A DNA stretch of 8,812 nucleotides, taken from assembly GCA_027057985.1 (NCBI GenBank), contig JALUTJ010000418.1:1-8812 (forward strand), in the 5' to 3' direction. Source of the stretch: Chromatiales bacterium (GTDB lineage: Bacteria; Pseudomonadota; Gammaproteobacteria; UBA6429; Thiohalophilaceae). Below are positions 1 through 6,969 of this stretch, one piece after another (within the stretch, counting starts at the first letter, position 1; every line of letters starts with the position of its first letter). The notes below the pieces were generated by a model that was given only the letters and a program-made list of their open reading frames with translations, had not been told where the DNA came from and searched no databases. Position numbers and translations under genes: made by a program.

Positions 1-1
1 G

Positions 2-598
2 GACGATGGTACCGAAGGCTGGGTCAATAGTGGCTTTGTTACAAAGGATACACCCTCAACACGTAAGTATGATGTGCTGGCACATCAATATGAGAAGACC
101 ACGCAGGAGCTCGACAAGCTGAAGGCAGATTATGCCAAAAAAGATAGAGAGATCGAGGTACGACGAGACCAGCTATCCAATGCCAATACCACTATTCGTG
201 AACTAAAGAAAAAACTGAAAGCTGGTGGTAGTACAGCCGACCCGGAAACCGAAGTTAAACTCACTGCAGCCTTAAAAGAAGTGGAAATACTCAAGGCAAA
301 GATAGCCGAGCTTCAGGCACAGCCAAAAGAAGTGGTGAGCATGGATGAGAAAAAACTGCTTGATCAGATCAAGGCATTAAAAGAAAAAAATGCACAGATC
401 CAGACACGTATCGATATCGCCATGGCGCATCTTAAAGGGGAAAAAATACCTACCGAGGCTGAACTGGAAAGTATTCGCCCGCGCTTCCCCGGCTGGTACT
501 GGACCCTGCTGGTTGTGGTTTTACTGCTGGGCATGGTGGCGGGATACTTCCTGATGGATTATCTGTATCGCCGTCGGCATGGTGGTTTCCGTTTGTAA
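2..598 (+). CDS. SH3-domain, coiled-coil, C-terminally membrane-anchored protein (YgiM/TIGR04211-like), 5'-truncated
   Basis: The reading frame is open from position 2, so this is the last 198 residues of a gene that starts before the window. The GTG at 74 is internal and should not be taken as the start. The first dozen codons (DDGTEGWVNSGFV) look like the end of a bacterial SH3 domain and match the equivalent point in E. coli YgiM. A long charged heptad-like stretch rich in K, E, L and Q follows (about fragment residues 28-145), which is a probable coiled coil. One hydrophobic segment (WYWTLLVVVLLLGMVAGYF, about 165-185) comes next, and the protein ends in RRRHGGFRL. The inferred topology is a periplasmic SH3 domain and coil, one C-terminal membrane helix and a short positively charged cytoplasmic tail. 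A signal peptide would be expected upstream of the window. The family has no firmly assigned function; an envelope role is likely. Confidence 0.8.
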   Translation, partial: DDGTEGWVNSGFVTKDTPSTRKYDVLAHQYEKTTQELDKLKADYAKKDREIEVRRDQLSNANTTIRELKKKLKAGGSTADPETEVKLTAALKEVEILKAKIAELQAQPKEVVSMDEKKLLDQIKALKEKNAQIQTRIDIAMAHLKGEKIPTEAELESIRPRFPGWYWTLLVVVLLLGMVAGYFLMDYLYRRRHGGFRL

Positions 599-610
599 CT
601 TAATTACTTT

Positions 611-646
611 GTCGGTTCCGTCACTTTGTTCCTTGAACCGAGCTAC
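611..646 (-). repeat. REP-like palindrome, long-loop type (copy 1)
   Basis: On the minus strand this reads GTAG, one base, then TCGGTTC, a 16-nt loop and GAACCGA. The head is at 643-646 and the stem arms are at 635-641 and 612-618. A GTAG tetranucleotide beside an imperfect hairpin is the usual layout of REP elements mobilised by RAYT (TnpA-REP) transposases. Positions 612-639 are identical over 28 nt to the reverse complement of 3485-3512. The element lies 12 nt after the stop of the SH3-protein gene, a typical intergenic REP position. Confidence 0.7.
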
Positions 647-674
647 TGCCTCATTGCGGTAAAACTTATAAGAG

Positions 675-704
675 GTAGGTCGGCTCAAGCGTAGCGGAGC
701 CGAC
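675..704 (+). repeat. REP-like palindrome, short-loop type (copy 1)
   Basis: GTAG (675-678) is followed by an 8-bp perfect stem, GTCGGCTC (679-686) with GAGCCGAC (697-704), and a 10-nt loop AAGCGTAGCG. The reverse complement of 3583-3612 has the same stem and nearly the same loop. Over the 25-nt TCGGCTC...GAGCCGAC core the two copies differ at two loop positions. It faces the opposite way to the element at 611-646, so the two form a BIME-like pair just upstream of ubiD. Confidence 0.72.
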
Positions 705-727
705 AGTAAAACGTATAACAGGTATTT

Positions 728-2206
728 ATGAAATATAAAGACTTACGCGACTTTATCAAAAAGCTCGAAGAGATGGGTGAACTGGTGCGCATTACGCAGG
801 AAGTCGATCCCAATCTTGAGATGACCGAAATATGTGATCGTACTCTGCGCGCAGAAGGTCCGGCCATCCTGTTTGAAAACCCGAAAGGTTCTAATGTACC
901 GGTGCTGGCTAACCTGTTTGGTACTCCGCGCCGGGTTGCGCTGGGTATGGGCGAAGACTCGGTAGAAGCATTGCGTGGAGTTGGCGAGTTACTGGCTTTT
1001 CTAAAAGAACCCGAGCCACCCAAAGGTTTCAAAGATGCCTGGGAAAAACTGCCGATCTTCAAGCAGGTGCTGAATATGGCGCCGAAAGTTGTCAGCAAGG
1101 CGGCCTGTCAGAAAGTGGTTATTGAAGGTGATGATGTTGATCTTTCAAAGTTACCGATTCAGACCTGCTGGCCCGGTGATGCTGGCCCCCTGATTACCTG
1201 GGCGCTGGTGGTAACAAAGGGACCGAACAAGGAACGCCAGAACCTGGGTATCTATCGTCAGCAGGTCATTGGCAAAAACAAGGTTATTATGCGCTGGCTG
1301 GCACATCGTGGTGGTGCGCTGGATTACCGAGAATGGCAGGCAAAGCACCCGGGAGAACCGTTCCCTGTTGCAGTTGCCCTCGGCGCCGATCCAGCCACCA
1401 TTCTCGCCGCGGTAACACCTGTGCCGGATGCCCTCTCCGAGTATGGTTTTGCCGGTTTATTGCGTGGCGATAAAACCGAGGTGGTTAAATGTAGAGGCTC
1501 GGATCTCCAGGTACCGGCTTCAGCCGAGTATGTGCTGGAAGGCTACCTGATGCCCGGTGAAGAGGCCGATGAAGGCCCCTTTGGCGATCACACCGGCTAT
1601 TACAACGAGGTAGAGCGTTTCCCGGTCTTTACCATTGAACGCATTACGCATCGTAAGGATCCGATTTATCATTCCACCTATACCGGGCGGCCGCCGGATG
1701 AACCCGCCATTCTTGGCGTGGCATTGAACGAAGTATTCGTACCGATACTCAAGCGTCAGTTCCCGGAAATCGTGGACTTCTATTTACCCCCGGAAGGCTG
1801 CTCATACCGCATGGCGGTGGTGAGCATGAAAAAACAGTACCCCGGCCATGCCAAGCGGGTGATGCTGGGTGTGTGGTCTTTCCTGCGCCAGTTTATGTAC
1901 ACAAAGTTTGTGATTGTTACCGATGAGGATGTCAATGTGCGTGACTGGAACGATGTTATCTGGGCCATGACCACGCGTATGGATCCGGCTCGAGATACCA
2001 CCATTATCGAAAATACGCCGATTGATTATCTTGATTTTGCCTCACCGGTATCCGGCCTTGGTAGTAAGATGGGAATGGATGCCACCAACAAGTGGCCGGG
2101 AGAGACCGATCGAGAATGGGGTGAACCGATTATTATGGATGAGACGGTAAAACAACGGGTTGATGAAATCTGGGATGAACTGAATATTTTCAGAAAAGAT
2201 TCATAA
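728..2206 (+). CDS. ubiD: UbiD, prenylated-FMN-dependent 4-hydroxy-3-polyprenylbenzoate decarboxylase
   Basis: UbiD removes the carboxyl group of 4-hydroxy-3-polyprenylbenzoate to give 2-polyprenylphenol in aerobic ubiquinone synthesis. It uses prenylated FMN made by UbiX. The 492-residue protein is full length (the E. coli enzyme is about 497) and collinear with it from MKY.DLRDF at the N-terminus to IWDEL.IF at the C-terminus. Compared with the Fdc1 structure family, the metal and cofactor ligands fall at N172 (QNLGIYRQQ), H193 and E238 (SEY). The catalytic Arg-Glu-acid set falls at R177, E282 (DEG) and D287 (GDH), with Asp as is usual in UbiD. The chosen ATG leaves MKYKDLRDF, which matches the conserved start; a weak AGG lies 5 nt upstream. 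The parA-like gene follows after 43 nt. No ubiX is present in the window. Identity is nearly certain. Confidence 0.98.
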   Translation: MKYKDLRDFIKKLEEMGELVRITQEVDPNLEMTEICDRTLRAEGPAILFENPKGSNVPVLANLFGTPRRVALGMGEDSVEALRGVGELLAFLKEPEPPKGFKDAWEKLPIFKQVLNMAPKVVSKAACQKVVIEGDDVDLSKLPIQTCWPGDAGPLITWALVVTKGPNKERQNLGIYRQQVIGKNKVIMRWLAHRGGALDYREWQAKHPGEPFPVAVALGADPATILAAVTPVPDALSEYGFAGLLRGDKTEVVKCRGSDLQVPASAEYVLEGYLMPGEEADEGPFGDHTGYYNEVERFPVFTIERITHRKDPIYHSTYTGRPPDEPAILGVALNEVFVPILKRQFPEIVDFYLPPEGCSYRMAVVSMKKQYPGHAKRVMLGVWSFLRQFMYTKFVIVTDEDVNVRDWNDVIWAMTTRMDPARDTTIIENTPIDYLDFASPVSGLGSKMGMDATNKWPGETDREWGEPIIMDETVKQRVDEIWDELNIFRKDS

Positions 2207-2249
2207 TGAAATAAATATTCTATAAATGTAACCGGCAGAGGTCTCCGTT

Positions 2250-2897
2250 ATGCGCAGGATAATGGTGTTAAATTCAAAGGGTGGCTGTGGTAAGAGTACC
2301 ATTGCCACTAATCTTGCCAGTTACTACACGGCCTATGAAGAAAAAAACGTCACCCTGGTTGATTTTGATCCACAGGCCTCCTCGCTGGACTGGTTAAAAG
2401 CACGTAGCCTGGCATTACCTGAAATTCGAGGGATAAATGCGGTAAAGGATGCGGTGCGTTTTCAGAGGCAGACCGAAGTCGCGATTATGGATGCCCCGGC
2501 CCGGGTAGAGGGAAGGGAACTGGCCTCGCTGGTAAAGCGGGCCGAGACCATTATTATCCCGGTATTACCTTCACCGATTGATATTCGCGCCGCAGCGGGA
2601 TTTATCCGCGAGCTTCTTACCAGTGGCCGGGTCTCGCGTCATGAAACAAAAGTTGCGGTTATTGCCAATCGCGTCAGGGAAAACACCCTCAGCTATCATG
2701 CACTCAATGCGTTTTTAAAAACACTCAAAATTCCATTTGTCACTACCTTGCGTGATACGCAGAATTATATTCATGCCGAGGAAAAAGGAACAGGGATATT
2801 TGAAATGGCACCCTCGAAAGTCTGGCAGGATCTGGAACAATGGGACCCGCTGATAAAATGGCTGCGCAGCAAGCGTAGCCACCCGGATTCACAATGA
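2250..2897 (+). CDS. Orphan ParA/MinD-type deviant Walker ATPase
   Basis: This is a 215-residue P-loop ATPase of the ParA/MinD/Soj superfamily. The deviant Walker A motif is SKGGCGKST at residues 9-17, with signature Lys10 and P-loop Lys15. The switch I region is DFDPQAS at 38-44, and the Walker B/switch II equivalent is IMDAPA at 79-84. The protein is short and has no N-terminal helix-turn-helix, like small chromosomal ParA homologues. Such proteins use ATP-dependent dimerisation to place or partition cargo on the nucleoid or membrane. There is no parB, centromere-like repeat array or chemotaxis/flagellar gene nearby, so the cargo is unknown. The ATG has a GAGG at 2238-2241, 8 nt upstream, which is a good ribosome binding site. 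It lies 43 nt after ubiD and 10 nt before the lipoprotein gene, suggesting co-transcription. The ATPase fold is very certain; the biological role is not. Confidence 0.9.
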   Translation: MRRIMVLNSKGGCGKSTIATNLASYYTAYEEKNVTLVDFDPQASSLDWLKARSLALPEIRGINAVKDAVRFQRQTEVAIMDAPARVEGRELASLVKRAETIIIPVLPSPIDIRAAAGFIRELLTSGRVSRHETKVAVIANRVRENTLSYHALNAFLKTLKIPFVTTLRDTQNYIHAEEKGTGIFEMAPSKVWQDLEQWDPLIKWLRSKRSHPDSQ

Positions 2898-2907
2898 GGC
2901 AAGGATA

Positions 2908-3456
2908 ATGCAAAAACTGATTTTACTACTAAGTAGTCTGTTACTTTTTTCCTGCGCCGTGCCGGTCAACCTGGACTATGATAGCGGCTATAATTTTGCC
3001 AACATAAAAACTTTCCGCGTAAAACAAAAGCCAGTACGGGTAGCCAATGATACCCGGGTGAACAGTCCCTTTATGCAACAACGTGTCACCACGGCGATAA
3101 CAAATGAACTGGTGAAAAAAGGTTTACGAAGCAGCACAAAAGCAGATGTAATGATAAATTACTACCTTGACCTGAAGCAGGAGATTGAAAGTAATGATTC
3201 CTATATGTCGCTTGGTTTTGGTTCATCGGGGGCACATAGTGCAATTGGACTGGGCATGATAGTGCCGGTGGGAGAAGTCAGCAGTAATGATCGCCTGATA
3301 CTGACGATTGATATTATTGATGGTAGAACCGGTAAACTTGCCTGGCGTGCTTCCGCCGGAGATTACCTGTATGAAGGCAAGGATCCCGAAAGCAATAATG
3401 CTATGATAAAAGGCCTTGTGGCGGCTATTCTGTCAAAATATCCGCCGGGGCAATAA
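2908..3456 (+). CDS. DUF4136-like outer-membrane lipoprotein
   Basis: This 182-residue protein starts with a lipoprotein signal: basic MQK, a Leu-rich core, then LLFSC with the lipidated Cys at residue 16. The residue after Cys is Ala, not Asp, so sorting to the outer membrane is expected. The mature part begins NLDYDSGYNF..IKTF and contains an ADVMINYYLDLKQE strand, a Gly/Ser-rich centre (about residues 100-120), and LTIDIIDGRTGKLAWRASA near the C-terminus. This layout fits the DUF4136 family of small lipoproteins, which has no established function. It starts 10 nt after the parA-like gene, with GAGG at 2896-2899 and AAGGA at 2901-2905 as possible ribosome binding sites. It is probably the last gene of the ubiD-parA-lipoprotein unit. 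The lipoprotein call is strong; family placement is from recognised pattern only. Confidence 0.85.
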   Translation: MQKLILLLSSLLLFSCAVPVNLDYDSGYNFANIKTFRVKQKPVRVANDTRVNSPFMQQRVTTAITNELVKKGLRSSTKADVMINYYLDLKQEIESNDSYMSLGFGSSGAHSAIGLGMIVPVGEVSSNDRLILTIDIIDGRTGKLAWRASAGDYLYEGKDPESNNAMIKGLVAAILSKYPPGQ

Positions 3457-3477
3457 TACAACACCTGTCATACAGGC

Positions 3478-3512
3478 GCAGATTGGTTCAAGGAACAAAG
3501 TGACGGAACCGA
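3478..3512 (+). repeat. REP-like palindrome, long-loop type (copy 2, degenerate head)
   Basis: This copy has GCAG (3478-3481) where the other copies have GTAG. TTGGTTC (3483-3489) then pairs with GAACCGA (3506-3512). The one stem change (T at 3484 instead of C) still allows a G-T pair. Positions 3485-3512 match 612-639 perfectly in the opposite orientation. It lies 21 nt after the stop of the DUF4136-like gene. Confidence 0.68.
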
Positions 3513-3548
3513 GAAAGCAGATAAACGCATAGCGTGTCGCGAATAATG

Positions 3549-3580
3549 TTTTTTGAAAAAATATCCGTGGATATTTTATT
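3549..3580. terminator. Candidate bidirectional terminator hairpin
   Basis: A perfect 9-bp stem, AAAATATCC (3558-3566) with GGATATTTT (3569-3577), encloses a 2-nt loop. Read on the minus strand, the descending arm runs straight into six T residues, as expected for a terminator of the ychJ/TRAP operon. Read on the plus strand it is followed by ATTTTG, a weaker tail that could serve the lipoprotein gene. The stem is AT-rich with only two G-C pairs, so efficiency is uncertain. Its place between two convergent gene blocks supports the call. Confidence 0.5.
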
Positions 3581-3582
3581 TT

Positions 3583-3612
3583 GTCGGCTCCGCTGCACTT
3601 GAGCCGATCTAC
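3583..3612 (-). repeat. REP-like palindrome, short-loop type (copy 2)
   Basis: On the minus strand this reads GTAG (3609-3612), one base, then a TCGGCTC...GAGCCGAC hairpin with loop AAGTGCAGCG. It is the partner of 675-704 in inverted orientation. With 3478-3512 it forms a second opposed pair of one long-loop and one short-loop element, around the candidate terminator. Confidence 0.7.
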
Positions 3613-3667
3613 TATTGAAAGGAGAGGTGTTTGTTTCAGGTATTTCAATCACTGTACATAAAGTGGA

Positions 3668-4129
3668 TTAAACAAAATATTTTTCACAACAACGTTTGAA
3701 TTTTTTCCCGCTCTGGCAGGGGCAGGGCATGTTTTTAGTCAAAGTCATTGTCTGTACATTCTCGCCTTTCAGGTATTGTATTTCTGGCTCATAGATAAAT
3801 TCACTTTTTTCTGACAGTGCATAATGCTGCTTATCGCCCGCCCTGCCAGAATCAAACATCGCAACGAAGCTGACATGATTCTTATCACCCTCTATAATGT
3901 GCAGTTTTCTCCATTGCGTGGTGTCATTTTTAAGATCAAGTTGTTGTGGTCGCGTATCAGGATGCCAGCTTTGTAGCAGGTAGCGCTCGTTTTTTAAAAC
4001 ATAGGCAGTATATCGTGAACGCATCAACTGTTCGGCGGTCGTAGCAGCTGCACGGTTTTCAATAAGAGGAAGACAGCAGTCGCTAAGTGCCTGACCACTT
4101 TCACAGGGACAAAGGGTTTGTTTCTGCAT
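3668..4129 (-). CDS. YchJ/UPF0225-family protein with two SEC-C motifs
   Basis: This 153-residue protein has a Cys-rich motif at each end: CPCESGQALSDCC (C7, C9, C18, C19) and CPCQSGKKFKRCC (C136, C138, C147, C148). Each matches CPC-x8-CC, the SEC-C zinc-binding pattern seen at the SecA C-terminus. The centre holds LMRSRYTAYV (35-44) and SWHP (54-57), both characteristic of E. coli YchJ, which has the same two-motif layout and a central NTF2-like domain. The usual Gly after CPC is replaced by Glu at the first motif and Gln at the second, but all eight Cys are kept. The molecular function of the family is not established. The start is one nucleotide after the TAA of dctM and there is no clear Shine-Dalgarno sequence, so translation probably depends on ribosomes finishing dctM. 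It is the last gene of the TRAP operon. Confidence 0.92.
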   Translation of the reverse strand: MQKQTLCPCESGQALSDCCLPLIENRAAATTAEQLMRSRYTAYVLKNERYLLQSWHPDTRPQQLDLKNDTTQWRKLHIIEGDKNHVSFVAMFDSGRAGDKQHYALSEKSEFIYEPEIQYLKGENVQTMTLTKNMPCPCQSGKKFKRCCEKYFV

Positions 4130-4130
4130 T

Positions 4131-5414
4131 TTAACGTATCAGACTAAGTGATAGTGCCGGCCAGTAAGTAATAATCAGCACGGCAATCAGTAATACGAAA
4201 AAGAACGGAATAGTTGCACGGTAAATATCGGTAACCGGGCGGTTAAAACGGTAACTGGCTATAAACAGGTTCATGCCAACCGGGGGAGTAAAGTAACCCA
4301 GTTGCATATTGGCAAGGAAAATAATGCCAAGGTGAACCGGATCAATACCGTAGCCAATTGCCAGTGGTACCAGAAGTGGCACCATGATCACCAGAGCAGA
4401 GAAAATATCCAGTATCGCACCGAGGATTAACAGGAAAATATTTAAAAACAGCAAAAAAGTTAGCGGGCTGTGAATTTTATCCCTGACCCATTCAAATAAA
4501 CGGGTTGGAATCTCGGCGTCGATAAGATAATTGGTTAAAGCCAGCGAGGCACCGAGTATCATTAGTATGCCGCCAACCACGAGCATGGATTCCTTTGCGA
4601 CTTCCGGTAACTCTTTAAATGAAATTTCCCGGTAAACGAATAGTTGTACCAGCAGGATATAAAGGGCTGTAATAGCTGCGGCTTCAGACACCGCGAAGAT
4701 GCCGCCGTAAATACCACCAAGTACAAGAAAAGGTAACGGGACTTCCCAGATAGCATCCTTTAATGCCAGCCAGGCTTCGGTTTTATCGAATTTAATCTTG
4801 TCACGCGAGAGGTTACGATTAGTCCAGCCACTCCAGAGAATAATCACCAGGATCATTAACAGGCTGGGATAGATGCCAGCCATAAAAAGGTCGTTAATCG
4901 TTATACCCTGTTCCAGATCCATCTGTTGTACCAGGATGGCATAGATAATCAGTGGCAGTGAGGGTGGCAGTAACAGGCCGAGGCTACCCGAGGTGGTAAC
5001 CAGGCCCATGCTGAAATCACGACTATAGCCATTGTGTTTCAATGCCGGGTAAAGTAGCGCACCCAGGGCAACAATGGTAATGCCGGTGGCACCGGTAAAG
5101 GCAGTAAAGATAGCCGAGGCCAGGAGGCTGACAATCACCAGTTCGCCGGGCAACCAGCCGAGGAAGGCACGTGATAATCGCACCAGTCGTTGCGAGGTAT
5201 TACCATGACTTAACAGGTAACCGGAAAATGTAAACAGGGGAAGCGCCAGCAATAACGGGGTATTGGTCAGGCGGTAAATCTCGATAGCGATAACCGAGAG
5301 ATCGATATCGGCAGAATAAAAACCGACCAGTGCCAGTGACAGGATAACCGCGAACAGCGGCATACCAAAGATGGCAAGCAGCAGAATAATGGCGATGGTA
5401 AGGCCGATACTCAT
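4131..5414 (-). CDS. dctM: TRAP transporter large membrane subunit (DctM family)
   Basis: This 427-residue, highly hydrophobic protein has the normal length for a DctM subunit with about a dozen membrane helices. Family landmarks are an N-terminal helix ending FGMPLF, NTPLLLALPLFTFSGYLL (51-68), TAFTGATGITIVALG (104-118), GLLLPPSLPLIIYA (146-159), SEAAAITALY (243-252), and GYFTPPVGMNLFIAS (373-387) near the C-terminus. In TRAP systems this subunit forms the sodium-driven path across the inner membrane and takes substrate from the periplasmic binding protein. Its ATG overlaps the dctQ stop by 4 nt (ATGA), so the two are translationally coupled. The next gene, ychJ-like, starts one base after its stop. 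The TRAP-M call is secure; substrate cannot be read from this subunit. Confidence 0.96.
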   Translation of the reverse strand: MSIGLTIAIILLLAIFGMPLFAVILSLALVGFYSADIDLSVIAIEIYRLTNTPLLLALPLFTFSGYLLSHGNTSQRLVRLSRAFLGWLPGELVIVSLLASAIFTAFTGATGITIVALGALLYPALKHNGYSRDFSMGLVTTSGSLGLLLPPSLPLIIYAILVQQMDLEQGITINDLFMAGIYPSLLMILVIILWSGWTNRNLSRDKIKFDKTEAWLALKDAIWEVPLPFLVLGGIYGGIFAVSEAAAITALYILLVQLFVYREISFKELPEVAKESMLVVGGILMILGASLALTNYLIDAEIPTRLFEWVRDKIHSPLTFLLFLNIFLLILGAILDIFSALVIMVPLLVPLAIGYGIDPVHLGIIFLANMQLGYFTPPVGMNLFIASYRFNRPVTDIYRATIPFFFVLLIAVLIITYWPALSLSLIR

Positions 5415-5932
5415 TTAAACTCGCTGGGCGGGTTGATATCACCCGGTTCCGGGTTCAGTAAATAGTCAGGTAAAAAGGCATAGACCAGGTATCGCAGGCT
5501 TATCACACTAAAAGCAAAGGGAATAATGCTTTCAGTCAGCCACAGTGGAACCCGGGCAAAGGCTTTCATACCATCTTCGTATTCAAACTGGATAAACTCG
5601 AGACTGTACCAGGCAACAATGGCACAGATAACCGCGGTAATCAGTTCCGTCAGGCGCCAGATTTCAAGCCGAAGTTTTTCAGGCAGGTAATGTGAGAGAA
5701 CATCGATACGGATATGTTTTTTCTGTCGGCTGGCAAACATAGCGCCGATCATACCAATCCATAAAACCAGGATACGTAGCGCAGTGTCGGCCCAGAAAAT
5801 ACCGGAGTCGAAAAAGTTACGCATAATGATTTGAATACTGGCCAGCAGGATAGCGCCAAAAAGCAGTGCCAGCAGCAAAAAGGTTTCTGTTGCCAGAAGG
5901 AAATGATAAAAACGGTATAAGAATCTATGCAC
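5411..5932 (-). CDS. dctQ: TRAP transporter small membrane subunit (DctQ family)
   Basis: This 173-residue protein has four predicted membrane helices (about residues 15-37, 51-67, 95-114 and 131-152), as expected for DctQ. Between helices 2 and 3 lies SRQKKHIRIDVL (68-79), the typical DctQ loop with a basic, His and Asp signature. The QIIMRNFFDSGIFWADT stretch (34-50) also fits the family. DctQ pairs with DctM to form the membrane part of a TRAP transporter. The start codon is GTG at 5932-5930, 15 nt after the binding-protein stop. No ATG fits that retains the full first helix, and the upstream ribosome binding site is weak. It overlaps dctM by 4 nt. Confidence 0.93.
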   Translation of the reverse strand: MHRFLYRFYHFLLATETFLLLALLFGAILLASIQIIMRNFFDSGIFWADTALRILVLWIGMIGAMFASRQKKHIRIDVLSHYLPEKLRLEIWRLTELITAVICAIVAWYSLEFIQFEYEDGMKAFARVPLWLTESIIPFAFSVISLRYLVYAFLPDYLLNPEPGDINPPSEFK

Positions 5933-5947
5933 GTTTAAGCGCCGTAT

Positions 5948-6943
5948 TTAATGTTGATTGCGGTACTCGTTGATATATTTCATCATCAGCTCATACATTT
6001 TGCGGCTGTTATAACCTTCCTCGATCAGTTTCTGGTTACCTTTTACCGCAATATCGCGCCATTGTTTATACTGTTGTGCATTCGGTTTAATAAACTCAAT
6101 GCCCTGGTTTTTTATTGCCGCCAGCGCAGCGGCGCCATCCTGGTAATTCTTATGGTTTATTTCATCAAAGGCCCTGTTCAGTATTTTGCTAACCAGCTTG
6201 CGATCCTTTCGTTTTACTTTTTTCATTGCCCTTTTGCTGATAACCAGTGTGCCCCAGCTATAAAGGATTGGCATATCGGTCATGTACTTGACCTGGGTGT
6301 GCCATTGCAGGGCAATCGCGGCAATGGGAGAAGAAATAATTGTGTCGATAAGGTGTGTTTGTAGACCGGAGAGCACGTCACCAAAGGGCAGCGGAATCGG
6401 TTTCAGGGAAAAAGCCTTTACCGTGTTACTTGAGGAGGCATTATCCGGCACCCAGAATTTAGATTTATGCAGATTATCGATCGTATAAATCGGATGGTTG
6501 GAGAAGAGGTAGACAAAGCCAGAATCGGCAAGGCCAAAGGAAATAAAACCTTTCTTTTCAAGCCCTTTGATAATGAGTTTATCCATGCGTTTACGCACAT
6601 AGGCAACCTCATCGATTGAGTTGAAGAGGAAAGGCATGCCATAGATACTGGTATCCTTGTAGTAGCGGGTGAGAGAACCACTACTAACTGCGGCTCCCTG
6701 TAACTGATTGATGCGAATTTTGCGTAGAATGGCAGTTTCATCACCCATGACACCGCCCGGATAGAATTTCAGTTTTACCCTGCCCTCGGTCTGTGCCTTG
6801 ATGTCTTTAGCCGCCTGGCGCATCTTTTTCATCCACGCGGTGCCATCGGGAGAGAGTGTGGCGATCTTAATCGTTACCGCGGAAACGATGCTGCTATTAA
6901 GTATGAGTAAAAGAAAGAGAAGTTGAATCAATGATTTTTTCAT
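5948..6943 (-). CDS. DctP-family periplasmic binding protein of a TatT-associated TRAP transporter (TatP-like)
   Basis: This 331-residue protein has a Sec signal peptide (MKKSLIQLLFLLLILNSS, probable cut after SIVSA at residue 22). The mature protein shows DctP features: IKIATLSPDGTAWMKKM (25-41), VKLKFYPGGVMGD (56-68) and GMPFLF (102-107). The hinge/ligand strand reads KSKFWVP (160-166). In classical TRAP binding proteins this strand is G-x-K-x-R-V-P, and its Arg grips the ligand carboxylate. Here the Arg position is Trp164, and no Arg lies beside it. This suggests the ligand is not a simple carboxylate and may be hydrophobic or aromatic; that is inference. It lies 26 nt after the TatT-like gene and 15 nt before dctQ. 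The family is certain; the ligand is unknown. Confidence 0.92.
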   Translation of the reverse strand: MKKSLIQLLFLLLILNSSIVSAVTIKIATLSPDGTAWMKKMRQAAKDIKAQTEGRVKLKFYPGGVMGDETAILRKIRINQLQGAAVSSGSLTRYYKDTSIYGMPFLFNSIDEVAYVRKRMDKLIIKGLEKKGFISFGLADSGFVYLFSNHPIYTIDNLHKSKFWVPDNASSSNTVKAFSLKPIPLPFGDVLSGLQTHLIDTIISSPIAAIALQWHTQVKYMTDMPILYSWGTLVISKRAMKKVKRKDRKLVSKILNRAFDEINHKNYQDGAAALAAIKNQGIEFIKPNAQQYKQWRDIAVKGNQKLIEEGYNSRKMYELMMKYINEYRNQH

Positions 6944-6969
6944 CTTGGTTTCTTTTGTGTATCAGAAGA

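Noticed and set aside
643..719. Possible -10 hexamers TATAAG (667-672) and TATAAC (714-719) upstream of ubiD
   Set aside because: Neither has a recognisable -35 at proper spacing, and the second lies too close to the start codon to leave a normal leader.
685..1098. 137-codon minus-strand open frame across the start of ubiD
   Set aside because: It lies antisense to the strongly conserved ubiD N-terminus, has a Ser/Arg-rich composition with no recognisable motif, and runs through a REP palindrome.
2182..2220. GAATATTT...AAATATTC inverted repeat at the end of ubiD
   Set aside because: The arms are AT-only apart from one base, the 23-nt loop is long, and the first arm is inside the coding sequence; chance is the simplest explanation in AT-rich DNA.
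2250..3456. ParA plus lipoprotein as a plasmid partition or mobile element remnant
   Set aside because: There is no parB, integrase, replication gene or att-like direct repeat, and the base composition resembles the neighbouring genes; a chromosomal orphan ParA is more likely.
3464..3476. CCTGT-CAT-ACAGG small hairpin after the DUF4136-like gene
   Set aside because: A 5-bp stem with no following T run is too weak to call a terminator; the hairpin at 3558-3577 is the better candidate.
3433..3648. 71-codon minus-strand open frame in the convergent intergenic region
   Set aside because: It is built from two REP palindromes and the candidate terminator hairpin, so it is not a likely gene.
5951..6364. 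137-codon plus-strand open frame opposite the TRAP binding protein
   Set aside because: The opposite strand encodes a clear DctP protein with conserved motifs; this frame shows no domain or ribosome binding site.
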